Source of the DNA: Odobenus rosmarus divergens
Lineage: Eukaryota > Chordata > Mammalia > Carnivora > Odobenidae
Assembly (NCBI RefSeq): GCF_000321225.1
Contig: NW_004450302.1
Location: 1,260,478 to 1,324,477, forward strand
Length of the DNA: 64,000 nucleotides
Direction of reading: 5' to 3'
The position numbers and the translations under genes were made by a program. Of the stretch, positions 12,019 to 23,240 are shown one piece after another. The first letter of the stretch is position 1. Each line of letters starts with the position of its first letter. The notes under the pieces were generated by a model. The model was not told where the DNA came from. It saw only the letters and a program-made list of their open reading frames with translations, and made no database searches.

Positions 12019-12050
<32 letters not shown>

Positions 12051-15000
12051 TTCTCTTGGGTAGCCCAGTTCCCGCAGCTCCCCCAGCTCATCCTCCTCTT
12101 CCGAGGCCTGGTTCTCACTCAGGTTGCCGATGGACTGCAGATGAGACTCAGCGATGCGCTGCACGGCTGGCACAGGCGGACCCAGAAGGCAAGGGTGAGC
12201 TGGGCCAAGAAGCGGCCCCGTGGAGCTGGAAAGTCACGTGGCCCGGCCCCAATCTCCTTCCCGTGGCCTGGGGCATGGCTAACCCCCCCGCAGGGCTCTA
12301 GTTCAAAAGCTAAAGGTCACAGGTCGGTCTGCTGGGGGGGCCAGACCAGGGCAGAAGCAGCAGGGGGTAGACCCTTAATCGTGTTTGGCTCCTAAGCTGT
12401 CCAGGGATGCAGACCTCCTCGGAGGCCGGCCCCAGGCAGCTCCCCTGAACCATAGGGCGCCGTGCTGGACAAGACCAGGCAGGTGCAGCAGCAGCTTAAC
12501 ATTCCGTGGCTGGGGCACTTGCTTCTCCCAGGACCCGGTACTGGAGACAGTGTCCACTAGCTGCAGCCCCGGCCGGGAGGCACAGGACCCATGGGCCAGG
12601 GCCTGCGGGATTTGTCCCTCTGTTTCTAGCAGCATGCCCAGACTGCTGAGGGCTCATTGCTTACCCCGATCCTGCTGGGCTCGGTCCCCAACCCCCCCTC
12701 CCCCCGCCCCGGCCCTACTCCTGTCATAGACGCCACTCCACACATCTCTGCCCCAGGTGCTGAGATACGGACAATTCAGAGATGGAGGATGTAACAGTCC
12801 GCAGCCAGCGAGGTTTGTGCCTGCGGATGTGGCGTGCTCAGACGCAGCCCCCACAATCTTGACCCACATCCCCAAGCTTCCAGCTCCCTCTGTGGTGACC
12901 TAGAAAGCAGCAAACACCACCCACCCCCCCAACACCACCAAGGCCTGCTGGGATAGGGCCTAGGAAAGGAACAGTGTGGGCAGCTGAGGAGAAGTTTCCA
13001 AAAGATGGAAAGGCCCAGGGGGTTAGGAGAAAGGGGCCAGGGCTGGGGGATTCTGGGGGAATGGCAGGGGTGGAGGGGACGCTGTGACGAGTGGTTGGGG
13101 CAGAGGCAGCAGGGGGACCAGGAGCCGGTGGGATTTAAGAGCACTTGGGTAGCCAAACTCACAGCTCACAGACAGGATGCTGACAAGCTAGGGGCTGGGG
13201 TGGTTACAGCTCCTTCTGGGGAGGCAGGCAGCCCCTCCCCTCAGAAAGCCCAGAGGGGTAGATCCAGGCTGGCAACCTCCAGTGCGATGAACAGGGCATC
13301 ACACTCCTGCCAACTCGGGACAGGCACAGAGGGCGCATTGTGTGTGCCCACTGCCCCGCCCTGCCCCAGGCTCCCAGCCCGGTGCCTCCCACTGGCTCTG
13401 GGCAAGCTATCCAGGCAATAAAAATGCAATAAATCGCCCTGCCCTGGCCTTGGGGACATGGCGGATCTTTACCTTGAGCCAAGTGTGAGAGCTCAGCCTT
13501 GGAGAGTCCCCCTCAAGCCAAGACTCGGTGTTGTCCACCCTCCCCTGGAGGCCCTCGGCTTCTCCCCTTACAAACCCCCAACTCTGGGGCGCCTGGGTGG
13601 CTCAGTCGTTGGGCGTCTGCCTTCAGCTCGGGTCATGATCCCAGGGTCCTGGGATCGAGCCCCACATTGGGCTCCTTGCTCTGCCAGAAGCCTGCGTCTC
13701 CCCCTCCCCCTCCCCCTGCTTGTGTTCCCCCTCTCGCTGTCTCTCTCTGTCAAATAAATAAATAAAATCTTAAAAAAAAAAAACAAACCCCCAACCCTGC
13801 CAGGAGCTTTCCCTTGCCCGGAAAGGGGCTGAAGTCTGCAAAACAGTGCACTCCAGGTACAGAAGGGTCCTCTGAGAGTTGGGGGGCGAAGGGAGGAGAG
13901 GAAGTGGCTGCTCCAGCAAGCGCCCTCTCCCCCAGTCAGGGGAAGAGAGTTTAGTCCCCGTGCCACAGTGACAATAGGTGTGCAGCGCCCGCCCCTGCTG
14001 GTGCCCCGGGAGCCTCCCGCGCACCGCGCCTCCCCTCCTGCACTCGGAGCTCTCTGGGGTCTCCTCCTCGCCCTCCCAGCTGTCTTCTTCTCTGTCTGTC
14101 CCCATTTCTGGGGCGCTGAGCTCCCCCAACCCAAGTCTCCCTTTCAAAGCCAGAATGTCCGCAGTACAGCCCCCAGACTGCCCTGCCTCTCCCAACTTAG
14201 ACCCTGCTAAGGTGCGGTCCAAAGGGGCAATGGTGGTGGGAGCCCATTTCTAGCCCTTGCAGGGTGCCCGGGAAGCCCCTTGGCCCTAGCCTCTTCACCC
14301 CAGCCTTCTGCCCCATGCTCGTGACCAAGAGTCCAAGGGACGGTTCTTGCCCCTCACATCCACTCAGCCCTCCCCAGCCCAGAGTAGGGAGGAGAGAGAG
14401 GTCTTCTGTTCTCTCCTGAGAAGATGCCACCACCTCCCTCATGCCTCCTTCAGGGGCTGGCCTTCCCCCACATCCCTACAGGTGGGAAGTCCTTCCAGGT
14501 GCTGCACCCACTGCCCACATGCTATCCCTTCCTCTTTCTGTCCTGGGCATGGGGGGAGAGAAAATGCCCTTGCCCTTCTCTCTTCTCCTCCCAGCCTCTC
14601 CTCTCTGCTCCTAACCCTGGCAGGCAGCCTGGCAGGTGCGCCTGTTGACCTTGGCCGGTGCTGGGAACTCATTAAACCCACCCCAGAAGGAGCTCCCAGC
14701 ACACCGTTCCGGTCTCCTCCCTCCACAGGAGGAGGGGGCTGGCCAGGCAGGAAGAGCCTCAGGCCAGAGCTGAGGTGGGAGTGGGAAGGCATCCTTTGGC
14801 TTAGTTAGGAAGAGACCCTCCCCATGCCCCTAGCTCCGCCCCCAGCTCCACGTCCCCAGCTCCACACCCTCTCCTCCAGGGGTAGGCGGACTCTAAAGAC
14901 TCCCTGTGATTTCACACCTCCTCCCCTGTGCACATTTCCTTTCCTCTTCCTAGAATGCCCTTCCATGCCTTGCCCGCCTGTTGAATCCCTTCTCATCCTT

Positions 15001-18000
15001 CAAATCCAGGCTTAACCCTCCTCTCCTCGGTAACTTGCCCACGACCCTTTGAGGCAAAAGGCCCCAAGAGGGTGGGGGCCAAATCTGACTCCTCCCATTT
15101 TGCCCAATGCCCACCAGTGAGGCCTGGCACACACTAGGTGTTCTCTCCTAAGTGTGTGCTCTAGGAATGACTTGTGTTTTAACATAGAAAGGAGAAGCAG
15201 GACCAAGAAGCAACCAGTTTGCTGGCCTGAGCAAATGGTCTTCCAGTGGGGGAGGGGAGCCAGAGCTGTACCTGGAGAAGGTGCTGGTTGGGGGGGTGGG
15301 GGGGCGGGGGGGGCACTGGAAGGTGGTCTGGCACACACTTGCAAAGAGGAGGTACAGAGCTGAATATCTGTATGTTGATGATACTTGTCATTTTAGGCTA
15401 GCCGCCTCTTTTCTTTCAACCCCACAACCTGGTCTGAAGGCCCGCAGCCACCCCTTTCGGCCCCTGGGCCCCTTCTTTACAAGACCGAATTAAGAAAGAT
15501 CTGGTCCCTAAGTAGTGGTTGGGGTACACAAGACAATCCCTCCCCACTGACAAAAGCTCAACACTTCACCTCCCTCCCCCAGTGTCAGCCTGGTTCTGGG
15601 GGGGGTCAAGGGGCCAGCCAGACTGATGGAGGGGGGGATAGTACCTTTCAGCGAGGGGGGTGTATAGGCACATGGGTTGGGTCTCTTCGACTTGAGGTGG
15701 TGCCCCTCTCCTGAGGCTCTCTGCCGGGGTAAGTGACAGGTTAAACAGGCTCACCAGAGGCCCCTTCCCTTCACCCTTCCTCCATTCCACCCCAGCCCTG
15801 GCAACCCAGGCCACAGCTGTTTTAGCCTCCGCCGATGGGTCCAGCCAGGCTGCCCTGTTGCTTTGGGAGGGTCTTCCATAAGCTGCAGCCTGGCTCAGGG
15901 CAGAATCCAGGGTTCTGGAGGCCCAGCCCAAGTCTGAGCAGAGGAAAGACAAGGGCAGTGGAGTCTGTACCAGTGGGACCCTGGCACCAGGCACTCTTAC
16001 CAAGGTGCCAATGGATATGGTAATGTGTCCTCCGGGGTGGCAGCATGTGTTAGTCGGGAGGAATCCTGTCCAGCCCACCAAAAAGGGCCCCCAGCATCCC
16101 TCCTTCCAGCTGCCCCTGGAAACTCACCTGGTGAGGGGAGGCCTCCTCCTCTGAGGGAGACCACCAATGAACCAAGGGAAACCGAGGGAAGAAGAGAGAG
16201 GACGGGGAGGAAAGGGAAGAGAGAAAGAGAATCGGAATTACTTTCCCCAAAGGCTCAGGCTCTGGGGAAAGGGAAAGTGTGCCCTTTCCTTCTGGGTGTT
16301 GGAAGGTGCCTGGTCAATAAATGAACCCAGAAGGGTTGGGCTCCCAGATCGTACCCACTCCCCCTCATCTTCTGCTCAGTCTCCTACTCATGGGACTTTG
16401 GCAAGGGCCCCAAGAAGGCTTCAGAGTTAGGGTAGGGCCAGGGCTGGGGCAGCAGGGAAGGGCCCACCTGGTGAGGAGTGCTCTGAGAGCCGGAACAGCA
16501 TGGCAGGGGTTGGTCTCCTGCGCCGGATCTAAGGAGATGGAGAAAGAGGTGGGGGGAGGGGAGCAGGACAGACACCTGCACCCCCCCTCCCCAGGCAGCA
16601 GGGAACAAACAGTGCTTTGAAATCCCCAGGGAGCCTTTGAATCAAAGACTGTTAGAGCTGAAAGGAACTCTATAGTTCACGCAACCCCCTCATTTTACAG
16701 AGGTGAAAACGTAGGGCTCAAAGAGGTTCAGGCAGGAGCTCAAGGCCACACAGCTCACCACAGCAGAGAAAGGAGGAGAAAAGCCCATCACTGACTCCTA
16801 GCTCATACCTGTCCCACTCCGTGGCTCCTCCAGAATGGGCATCTCCCTTTCCACCTTCCCCTATCAGGGAGGCCCATCCCCTCCTGCTTTTGCAGATATC
16901 AGACCTCAGGAGCAGAAGCTGACTGTGAGAGATGCCCCTCTGGGCCATGGCACCCACGTGGCCCTGCCCACCTAAGGTCAGCTCAAGGGCTCCAAAGAAA
17001 CCAGATCCCGCTGCAGAGGGAGGCTGAGCCAAGGAAGTGCAAACACCTGCAACCTCACACTGAGGCTCAGACGTGGGCCTGAGCCCCAGACCCACCCGGT
17101 CCTGGAGGCGTCCCTGGAAGACTGTGTCTGGGTCTCTCTAGCAGTCTCTCTCAGGCTGTAAAACTCTTGGCCCAGTGCTCATAAAAAACAAAGTTGCCCT
17201 CCTTGATACATGAGCCAAGCTGAACAGTGCGGGGGGGGGGGCACTGAGCACTCCCCACACCAGCTTGGCAATCAGACCAACTGTCAGTTAATTAGGTCCC
17301 CTCCGAGCTCCAGGGAAATGCACAAAGAGAACCAGGTGAATGAAGCTGAAACTGTCACCCGCCCCCACTGCCAAGCTCTCCAAACTGCCCTCCAGACCCA
17401 AAGCTGCTTAGACCCAGGACCCCATGGCCCCCCTATTTCCCCCCAAAATGATTTGGCTCCACTCTCATTGCTCTGCTGGGTGTCAGCTGCAGCTCAGCAA
17501 CAAGTGAACACTCTACTTGGGCGGGGGGGGGGGGGGGGGGGGGGGCGGAGCCCTCTTCTCTCCCTCCGTTCACTCCCACCACCTTTGGAGACCTCTCGAC
17601 CCCCAGGAAGACTCTCCAGAGAACTCAGTACTCCGTGAAAGGGTCTGGCTTCTGTGACGACTAGTCGCCCCCACCCGCATGTTGTGGCTCCGTGTAGGGC
17701 CTGGCAGCAGGAGGTCAGAACAAGTCTCTGGAGGCCCGGCCCAGGCACACACGGTGGGACCAGAGAGGGGCAGAGCCTGGGGCGGCGAGCTGGAGGCCGG
17801 TTCTGTACAAGGGGTCAGTGCACCACCACGTGTCTCACTTCCGACCGGCTCTGGCTGGGGCCAGGGCGCAGTGGTCCCAGTGGTAGCCTCGGTTAGGACA
17901 CCGTGCAGGGGCCAGAGCACAGTCTCCCCGCCCGGAGTTGGCGCGGAACGGCCGGGGCCCCGACGCTCGCCGCCCGGCATTCTGCGGCCCCGGGAAAAAG

Positions 18001-18264
18001 TTGCCGGAGTCCGCCGCGAACTTCACGCGCTGCCCCGCGCCCCCGCGTGTCCGAGGCGGCCCGAGACGCTCCGTCGCCCCCCCACCCAGACCCAGGCCGG
18101 TTCAGCCCCGGCAGCGCCCCGCCGCGGGAGGAGCCGCGGGTGTGTGGGGGGCGCTGCCGGGGGTGGGGCGGCGGCCCCCTTACCATCTCCACCTGGCGGG
18201 GGTCGAGCTGGCTGGGGGGCGCGGGCACCGAGAACTGGATCTTCTTGCGGTCCTTGGGGTCCAT
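10405..18264 (-). CDS. PPP1R1B: PPP1R1B (DARPP-32), seven coding exons
   Basis: DARPP-32 is a cytosolic inhibitor of protein phosphatase 1 in dopamine-responsive neurons. PKA phosphorylation at Thr34 turns it into a PP1 inhibitor; Cdk5 phosphorylation at Thr75 makes it inhibit PKA. Coding exons on the minus strand, in order: 18264-18184, 16528-16468, 16150-16128, 15720-15645, 12166-11957, 10660-10541 and 10454-10405. Every intron starts GT and ends AG, and phases match (621 nt, 206 residues plus stop; human 204). Visible features: PP1 docking KKIQF at 7-11, RRRRPTP with Thr34, TPPS with Thr75, a CK2-type serine 102 before EEEDE, a run of 16 glutamates at 122-137, and the CK1-type serine 139. 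Met37 is kept, so the shorter t-DARPP form (about 170 residues) could also be made. The C-terminus reads PEPGS. Confidence 0.97.
10541..10660 (-). CDS. PPP1R1B: PPP1R1B coding exon 6
   Basis: 120 nt encoding [20 protein letters not shown] and on to EDLALN. It differs from the human protein in a few residues ([11 protein letters not shown] in place of ESERDGGSEDQ). Acceptor CCTAG, donor GTGAGG. Confidence 0.95.
10765..10935 (+). mobile_element. MIR fragment in PPP1R1B intron 5
   Basis: TATCATGGTATAATGGAGAG, GACTAGCTATATGAGTTAG and weak 3' similarity. Confidence 0.55.
11490..11510 (+). promoter_or_regulatory. Candidate CTCF-like site in PPP1R1B intron 5
   Basis: ACACTAGAGGGCGCCC resembles the CCACTAGGGGGCGCC form of the CTCF core. 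Motif match only. Confidence 0.35.
11957..12166 (-). CDS. PPP1R1B: PPP1R1B coding exon 5 (acidic repeat exon)
   Basis: 210 nt encoding [12 protein letters not shown] through SSRGP. Holds 16 consecutive Glu codons (11997-12044), twelve of them a pure GAG array, so this is both coding sequence and a microsatellite. Acceptor GCCAG, donor GTAAGC. Confidence 0.96.
12008..12044. repeat. (CTC/GAG)12 microsatellite within PPP1R1B exon 5
   Basis: Twelve uninterrupted CTC units on the plus strand, read as GAG on the coding strand. The next four Glu codons to the left mix GAA and GAG. Confidence 0.9.
13583..13782 (+). mobile_element. Can-SINE in PPP1R1B intron 4
   Basis: Full-length element between perfect 13-base target duplications ACAAACCCCCAAC (13570-13582 and 13783-13795). 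It lies between exons 4 and 5, in the opposite orientation to the gene. Confidence 0.93.
14890..15170 (+). mobile_element. L2 (LINE) fragment in PPP1R1B intron 4
   Basis: TTCCTAGAATGCCCTTCCAT, CATCCTTCAAATCCAGGC and GGCCTGGCACACACTAGGTG follow the L2 3' end in order. Confidence 0.65.
15645..15720 (-). CDS. PPP1R1B: PPP1R1B coding exon 4
   Basis: 76 nt encoding residues 56-80, [19 protein letters not shown] then TPPSLK, with the Cdk5 site Thr75. Acceptor GGCAG, donor GTACTA. Confidence 0.96.
16128..16150 (-). CDS. PPP1R1B: PPP1R1B coding exon 3 (23-nt micro-exon)
   Basis: A 23-nt exon encoding the end of a split glutamate codon and EEASPHQ. Flanked by CCCTCAG acceptor and GTGAGT donor. Too short for frame-based prediction, but the peptide matches the known protein. 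Confidence 0.95.
16468..16528 (-). CDS. PPP1R1B: PPP1R1B coding exon 2
   Basis: 61 nt encoding [20 protein letters not shown], with the PKA site Thr34 and Met37, the start of the t-DARPP form. Acceptor TAG, donor GTGGGC. Confidence 0.96.
17523..17545. repeat. Poly(G) run of 23 in PPP1R1B intron 1
   Basis: An uninterrupted G23 tract. Such runs form G-quadruplexes and are often mis-sized in assemblies. Confidence 0.85.
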
Positions 18265-18560
18265 GGCGGGCGGGGTGGCCGGCGAGGCTGGGGGCGCGCG
18301 TCTCGGGGTCCCGGGCTGCGGTCCCGGCTCGGCTTCCCCGCGCTGCTCGGGGCGCGGCGGCGAGCGCTGGCTGTGCACGGCGAGGGGGAGGCGAGCGGCT
18401 CACGCTCAGATAAAAATACCGCGCGCGGCGAGGGGAGGGCTCGCGAGCGGGAGGGGGTCGCGCCGGCTCCGAGCGCCCCCGACTCTCGGCTCTCGGGCTC
18501 GCCCGCCGCGCCCGCCGTGCGGGTCGCCGGGCGCCTGCAGCCTGGGCTCCCGGCTCGTGG
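17930..18560. promoter_or_regulatory. PPP1R1B: CpG island promoter and 5' UTR of PPP1R1B
   Basis: CpG-dense block covering coding exon 1 and its upstream flank. On the minus strand a TATA-like TATTTTTAT lies at 18418-18410, about 146 bases above the ATG, which would place a start near 18380. A long pyrimidine-rich tract follows at about 18580-18715 (plus strand). The TATA-like element is weak and other starts are possible. Confidence 0.7.
18184..18264 (-). CDS. PPP1R1B: PPP1R1B coding exon 1
   Basis: Encodes residues 1-27, [11 protein letters not shown] through QVEM, including the PP1 docking motif. It ends in phase 0 at the donor GTAAGG. The start is the first ATG in the exon and agrees with the known protein. 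Confidence 0.97.
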
Positions 18561-18860
18561 GCTCGGGGTCTCTGTCCCTCTCCCTGAGTCTCGCCTCTCC
18601 CTCCTTCCCTCGCTCTCTCCGAGGGTCTCTGTGGGTGTCTCCGCCTTCCTCTCTCTCCCTCCCTTCCTCTCCGTGCGCCTCTATCTCTGCCTTTCTCGAT
18701 CCCTCCAGGTCTCACCCTCTGGTCCCAGCCTTGGGGTCCCCGGCCCGCCCCTCGGCCTGGGACTGGCGCCCGGGGGCTGGGTGGGAGGGCCCAGGGGGAA
18801 GTGGCCAATGAGCACAGAGAACCGTGTTCTCCCCGGGCCGGGAGGAGGGTGCGGAGTGTG

Positions 18861-21110
18861 AGCCAGGACCCGGGGAGCGGGCTGGGGGCCCCCCTGCCGT
18901 CTCCCGAGAACTTGAAGCTGCATTATTGATGGAGTCCAGCGGGGAGGATAATGGGGGTGGAGTGGGGAGGCCGGGGCGGGAGGTGTGGGGGGAGACGAGC
19001 AGCCGGGAGACGGGACTCTGGCTTTAACCCCTTCGTGGCCTGGGTCCTTGGAGTTTCACGAGGAGGCCTGGGAGGTCCTGGAGAAACTACCACCAGCATG
19101 TCACGCTGTGAATGGGGGTGTCCTAGAGAGCCAGAGAGTGTGAAAGAGCGGGTGTGTGGGGGAGGACACGTGTCAGTCATCATGGCAGGGAGTGTGTGTG
19201 AGTGCCAGGGGGAACTGTGGTGCCCGTAGCTAGGGAGCTTGTGTGNNNNNNNNNNNNNNNNNNNNNNNNNNNNNNNNNNNNNNNNNNNNNNNNNNNNNNN
19301 NNNNNNNNNNNNATGTGAGTAAGTGTGTCAGAGTGTCAAGGATGCGGGTGTGAGTGGCAGGGTGTGGGAAGGCTGTGTGCTGGGGGAGGGTGTGGGTGTG
19401 GGGGAGGATGTCAGAGGCTGTCAAGGTGATGGGCTGGCGTGTGGCAGCTTGGGAGGGGTGGAGGGGCTGTATCCACAGCTCTAGCCTGTGCAGAAGAGGA
19501 GGATGAGGTTGTGATCCTGGGGGGCAGGGGGGGTTGTGTTCCTGCCCTTGATGTACCCTGGGTTCACATGTCTCCTGTCTTTTCTCCCCAGATCTAAAGC
19601 GGGGGGGGAGCCAAAGCCAGCCCAGGGGGACAGAGTTGGGGGGCTGCCTGTACCAGTACACGTGCCATCACATGTGTGAGTTTGGTGCATTCGGGAACAG
19701 AGCTGGGGGAAGGGGAGAGGTGCGTGTGCTCATTTCGGAGGTGTGAGCCTCTCTCCCTTTGCCGAGGTGTTGGTGTGTGTCTCTGGAGGGGAAAAGGGAG
19801 GAGCTGGTCCTGTGTGTTAGGGTGGGTTAGGGTGTCCCTGTTTATCTGTCCAGGCCCTGGGTATCTCTGCAGGCCTATGGGAGAGCACCGGAATGCTTTT
19901 CCGTAGCGTTGAGAGGGTGCATGTGTAGACGAGTACATAAGAGTGCGCCTTCCTGGGGCTCTGTTTGTGTTGGCTGTCCTCTCTCCTGGTCACGCTCAGA
20001 CCTGGAACAGCCAGGAGCACTCTCCCTGCCCCACCCCCTCCAGCAACTTTTCCACTCCTAGCCCCAGCATGCTGGGTCCTTGGCAGAAGGGAGCAAGAGA
20101 CCAGAGGAGTCTTGTGAAAACGGGGTCAAGGGCACGATGTTGCACCCCAGAGTCACCCAGAGGGTGGCAGGAGAGCAGAGCTTTGCTTACAGGAGCTGGG
20201 AATCCTGGCCACTCAGCTCCACTACCCCCCAACCCCAGGCCTGGTTCAAATCCCACTGTGTTTGTTGACTTATATGCTTGTCAGGGAAATGGCCAGCTGC
20301 TGGGTTGTGACCCAGGGGTGTGGGCATCTCTGGCAGCCCCTGGCTTGGCCTTGACCCCTCTTCCAGGTGCAGTGTGCTGGGGAGTGGCAAAGAGCAGTTT
20401 GGCAGTGCCTTGAGAGGGTAAATATGGAGGTCCTGAAAGTCAGAGGGACACAGGAAGGGCAAGTATACCTGATTGGCCACTGGGCCAAGGTGAGGGTGAG
20501 GGGCCTGTGGCTTCCAGGGCTGGGGAAGTGGGAAAGTCCTGGAGCAGGGCGAAGGGGGACAGAGGACAGCTGGGTGGGTGACAAGAGGACAGGGACAGGG
20601 AGGCATCACCACCAGTCACGCCTCAGAGCCCATCAGCGTGAGAAAGCCTCGGGGACCATGGCGGCTAGGCTCATTTGACCAGGGAGGACTCATCTATGGA
20701 GGTTCTGCCAACAGGATTGGCGCTCTGGGAGGCCATGAGGGAAAAATTCCCCTGACCCAGGCTGGGGCGGCTGGGAAGGTAGACTCCCCCTCTGAGCTAG
20801 GCCTGGAAGATGGGCTCTTTGGGGTGGATGGGAGGGTTTTTACCCTCTTCTCCCAGCCTTCGCCCAGGCCCCCACAGCTCTGGCCACACAACCTGGGCCA
20901 CAAGGGGTGGGGAAGCCTGGCTGACGAAGGAACAGGCACAGGCACAGACAGGAAGGGGGAGGAAGGGAAGAAGGATGACAGAGACAGGAGGTGAGAGAGG
21001 GAAGGTGGGGAGGCAGGACAAAGTGAAAAGAGAGAAAACACACGTGAGAGATGGAGAGACAAAGGGAGGAAGAAAGCCTCACCATGGAGAGAGGCAGGAG
21101 ACAGAGATGG
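18861..21110. other. Intergenic DNA upstream of PPP1R1B, no gene seen
   Basis: Purine- and TG-rich unique sequence with the 67-N gap, GTGTG-rich patches (19300-19860) and GA-rich patches (20930-21120). No repeat family or coding frame could be supported. Confidence 0.5.
19246..19312. other. Assembly gap (67 N)
   Basis: Undetermined bases in a GTGTG-rich stretch just upstream of PPP1R1B. The flanks suggest a simple-sequence gap. Confidence 0.99.
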
Positions 21111-21129
21111 AAAGAGAGTAAAAATAGCT

Positions 21130-21600
21130 CAACATTAAGATAATTGCAGCTCACAGTTCTGCCCTCCGTTAGGAATTAAATGAGGTTTTATTACTTTGAT
21201 TTTTCTCTCCTGGATCCTACGCGACTTCTCAAGAACTTGAGGAAAAGTTTTTCAGGTGGGCGGCCAGGTGGCGGGGGCTGCGTGGGTGACAGAGGAGGAA
21301 GGGAACAGGACTTCTGGGAGCTGGGGGGATGCGGTCAGGGGCAAGGGGTGCGGTGGGACTTGTGAGGGTGGGGGAGCCCCCGCGGGAGCTGAGAGACGTG
21401 GCCAGGGTCAGGCACGTGGGGGCGGGGGACTGAGAAGCAAGGGGCCAGGGTGACCTCCATTCTCTTTGACTTAGAATTAATCATATGCAAATGAGATGTA
21501 AAAATAATGTGCCACTCCTCAGTTATTATTCTTGAGTTAGAAGCACAGGCGGTTGGGTCCAAGAAACAAAATCAAGACCTTGTTTGACTTAACTCTGATT
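21130..21600. promoter_or_regulatory. Candidate conserved non-coding element(s) upstream of PPP1R1B
   Basis: Two AT-rich, repeat-free blocks (about 21130-21240 and 21465-21600) in otherwise GC-rich DNA. The second has a perfect octamer ATGCAAAT at 21485-21492 overlapping an E-box CATATG, plus GAATTAATC. The density of POU and homeodomain cores and the sharp composition change suggest an enhancer; conservation is untested. Confidence 0.4.
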
Positions 21601-21639
21601 GAACTATGGGTCTTTCTGCTTGGACAGACAAAAATAAGA

Positions 21640-21775
21640 ATTGTGGTGTGTCCATTAATGTGTCATAGGTCCCAACACACTATTTTGAGACATGTCCTTC
21701 TCACCGTTTCTCTTCACATCATTGCCGGCTTGCTGCCACACCGCCCAGCGTACAGGAGGCACTACATTCACCTTC
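21640..21775. repeat. Diverged repeat, copy 1
   Basis: AACACACTATTTTGAGACAT and what follows align with about 110 bases at 23508-23620. Family not recognised. Confidence 0.5.
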
Positions 21776-21907
21776 TCTGGAAGGTGAATCTGGAAGGGAG
21801 GTGTGAGGCCTTTGCCTTCCTTCTGGGAGTTGGGGAGAGTGGAAGATCGAGAATATTTCCTCCCTTCCCCCAAGCAAGATACGGTCAGGTGGACAGAACA
21901 TACACTG

Positions 21908-22092
21908 AGGAGTTGGACAGACCTGGGTAGGAAACTTGGATCTATAATTTACTGTGTGATCTTAGATAAAATCTTACCCTCTCTGTGCCTCAGTTTCCTC
22001 GTATTTCAAAGCCCACCTCACGTGGTAGCTGGGATGATTCAATAGGATAAAGCGAGTAAAGCCCCCAGCCCAGGGCTGTACTCCTGGCAGAT
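21908..22092 (+). mobile_element. MIR
   Basis: TTACTGTGTGATCTTAGATA and TGTGCCTCAGTTTCCTCG. Confidence 0.7.
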
Positions 22093-22141
22093 GTGCAGTC
22101 AAGTCTAGCTTCCCTCGAGTTCAGGAGTGCGGTTCCGAGAA

Positions 22142-22160
22142 AGGCCAGCAGGTGGCGGAG
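22142..22160 (+). promoter_or_regulatory. Candidate CTCF site
   Basis: GGCCAGCAGGTGGCGGA matches the CTCF core (CCAGCAGGGGGCGC type) with few mismatches. It lies between PPP1R1B and NEUROD2, where a boundary would be plausible. Motif match only. Confidence 0.4.
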
Positions 22161-22609
22161 TCGGCCAGGGTTTGGGCGGCTGAGCAGCTGGTACTGCGGG
22201 CCTGTAGTTGGGCATCATACCCGTGACCTTGGCACCACGGAGCTGAGCAGAGCTGGCCGAGCTGGCATGTGGCAGCTGGAAGGGAGGCCCCGGAAGCCCT
22301 GGGAAGCAACCTTAGAGAAGCCGGGGAGCACTAGCTGGGCACACCGGGGCATCTTTCCCTGCGGAAGCTGCTGGTGGGGAGACGGGAGAGGGAGGAGGGG
22401 CGAATTTCAAGGCCCGCCTCTGGGGAAACCCGTGGACAAGAAGAGGAGAGGGCAAGGGCACTCTCAGCCAGGACAAAAGTGGTATCAGGACAGATGGGCC
22501 GTCATCTGAAACATTCATTCAACATATTCATTCATTCGTTCATTTATTCATCCAACACCCATCCCTTTGCCTACCGAATTGGGTGCTTTTTAAAAAATCA
22601 ACTTTATTG

Positions 22610-22787
22610 GGGGGCGCCCGGGTGTTTCAGTTGGTTAAGTGTCTGCCTTTGGCTCAGGTCATGGTCTTAGCGTCCTGGGATGGAGTCCCACATCAGGCTC
22701 CCTGCTCAGCGGGGAGCCTGCTTCTCCCTCTGCCCACCCCCGCCCCTGCTAGTGCTATCTCTCTCTCAGATAAATAAAATCTTTTTA
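22610..22787 (+). mobile_element. Can-SINE inside old L1
   Basis: Perfect 18-base target duplications (22592-22609 and 22788-22805, AAAAAATCAACTTTATTG). Confidence 0.93.
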
Positions 22788-22855
22788 AAAAAATCAACTT
22801 TATTGAATCAGAGTTTTTTATACAATAAAATGTACCATTTCAAAATATACATTTA

Positions 22856-23007
22856 GGGGCTCCTGGGTGGTACAGTCGGTTAAGCCTTGGACTTTTGGTT
22901 TTAGCTCAGGTCGAGATTTCAGGTTGTGGGATGGAGCCCTGCTTCCAGCCCCACGCTCATTGCAGAGTCTGCTTGAGTTTCTCTCTCCCTCTGTCTCTGA
23001 CCCCCCT
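22856..23007 (+). mobile_element. Older Can-SINE inside old L1
   Basis: Diverged head GGGGCTCCTGGGTGGTACAG and a body with GGACTTTTGG. Imperfect flanking AAATATACATTT / AAATATATATATTT. Confidence 0.8.
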
Positions 23008-23048
23008 TCAAATATATATATTTCTTTCCTTCTTTTCTTTCCTTTTTT

Positions 23049-23239
23049 TTTAAAGATTTTATTTATTTATTTGACAGAGAGAGACACAGTGAGAGAGGGA
23101 ACATGAGCAGGGGGAGTGGGAGAGGGAGAAGCAGGCTTCCTGCTGAGCAGGGAGCCCGATGTGGGGCTCGATCCCAGGACCGTGGGATCATGACCTGAAC
23201 CAAAGGCGGATGCTTAACGACTGAGCCACCCAGGCACCC
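23049..23239 (-). mobile_element. Can-SINE (minus)
   Basis: Starts as AAAGATTTTATTTATTTATT on the plus strand and ends GAGCCACCCAGGCACCCC, the reverse of a SINE head. Confidence 0.9.
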
Positions 23240-23240
23240 C

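Noticed and set aside
18265..18378. N-terminal extension of PPP1R1B upstream of the ATG
   Set aside because: Open in frame but starts at GTG rather than ATG; it is 5' UTR.
17903..18861. Plus-strand open frames of 302 and 307 residues
   Set aside because: They lie opposite PPP1R1B exon 1 in a CpG island, show Arg/Pro/Ser-rich random text and no family likeness.
19809..19835. TTAGGG-like telomere repeats
   Set aside because: Only two units within GT-rich DNA; chance.
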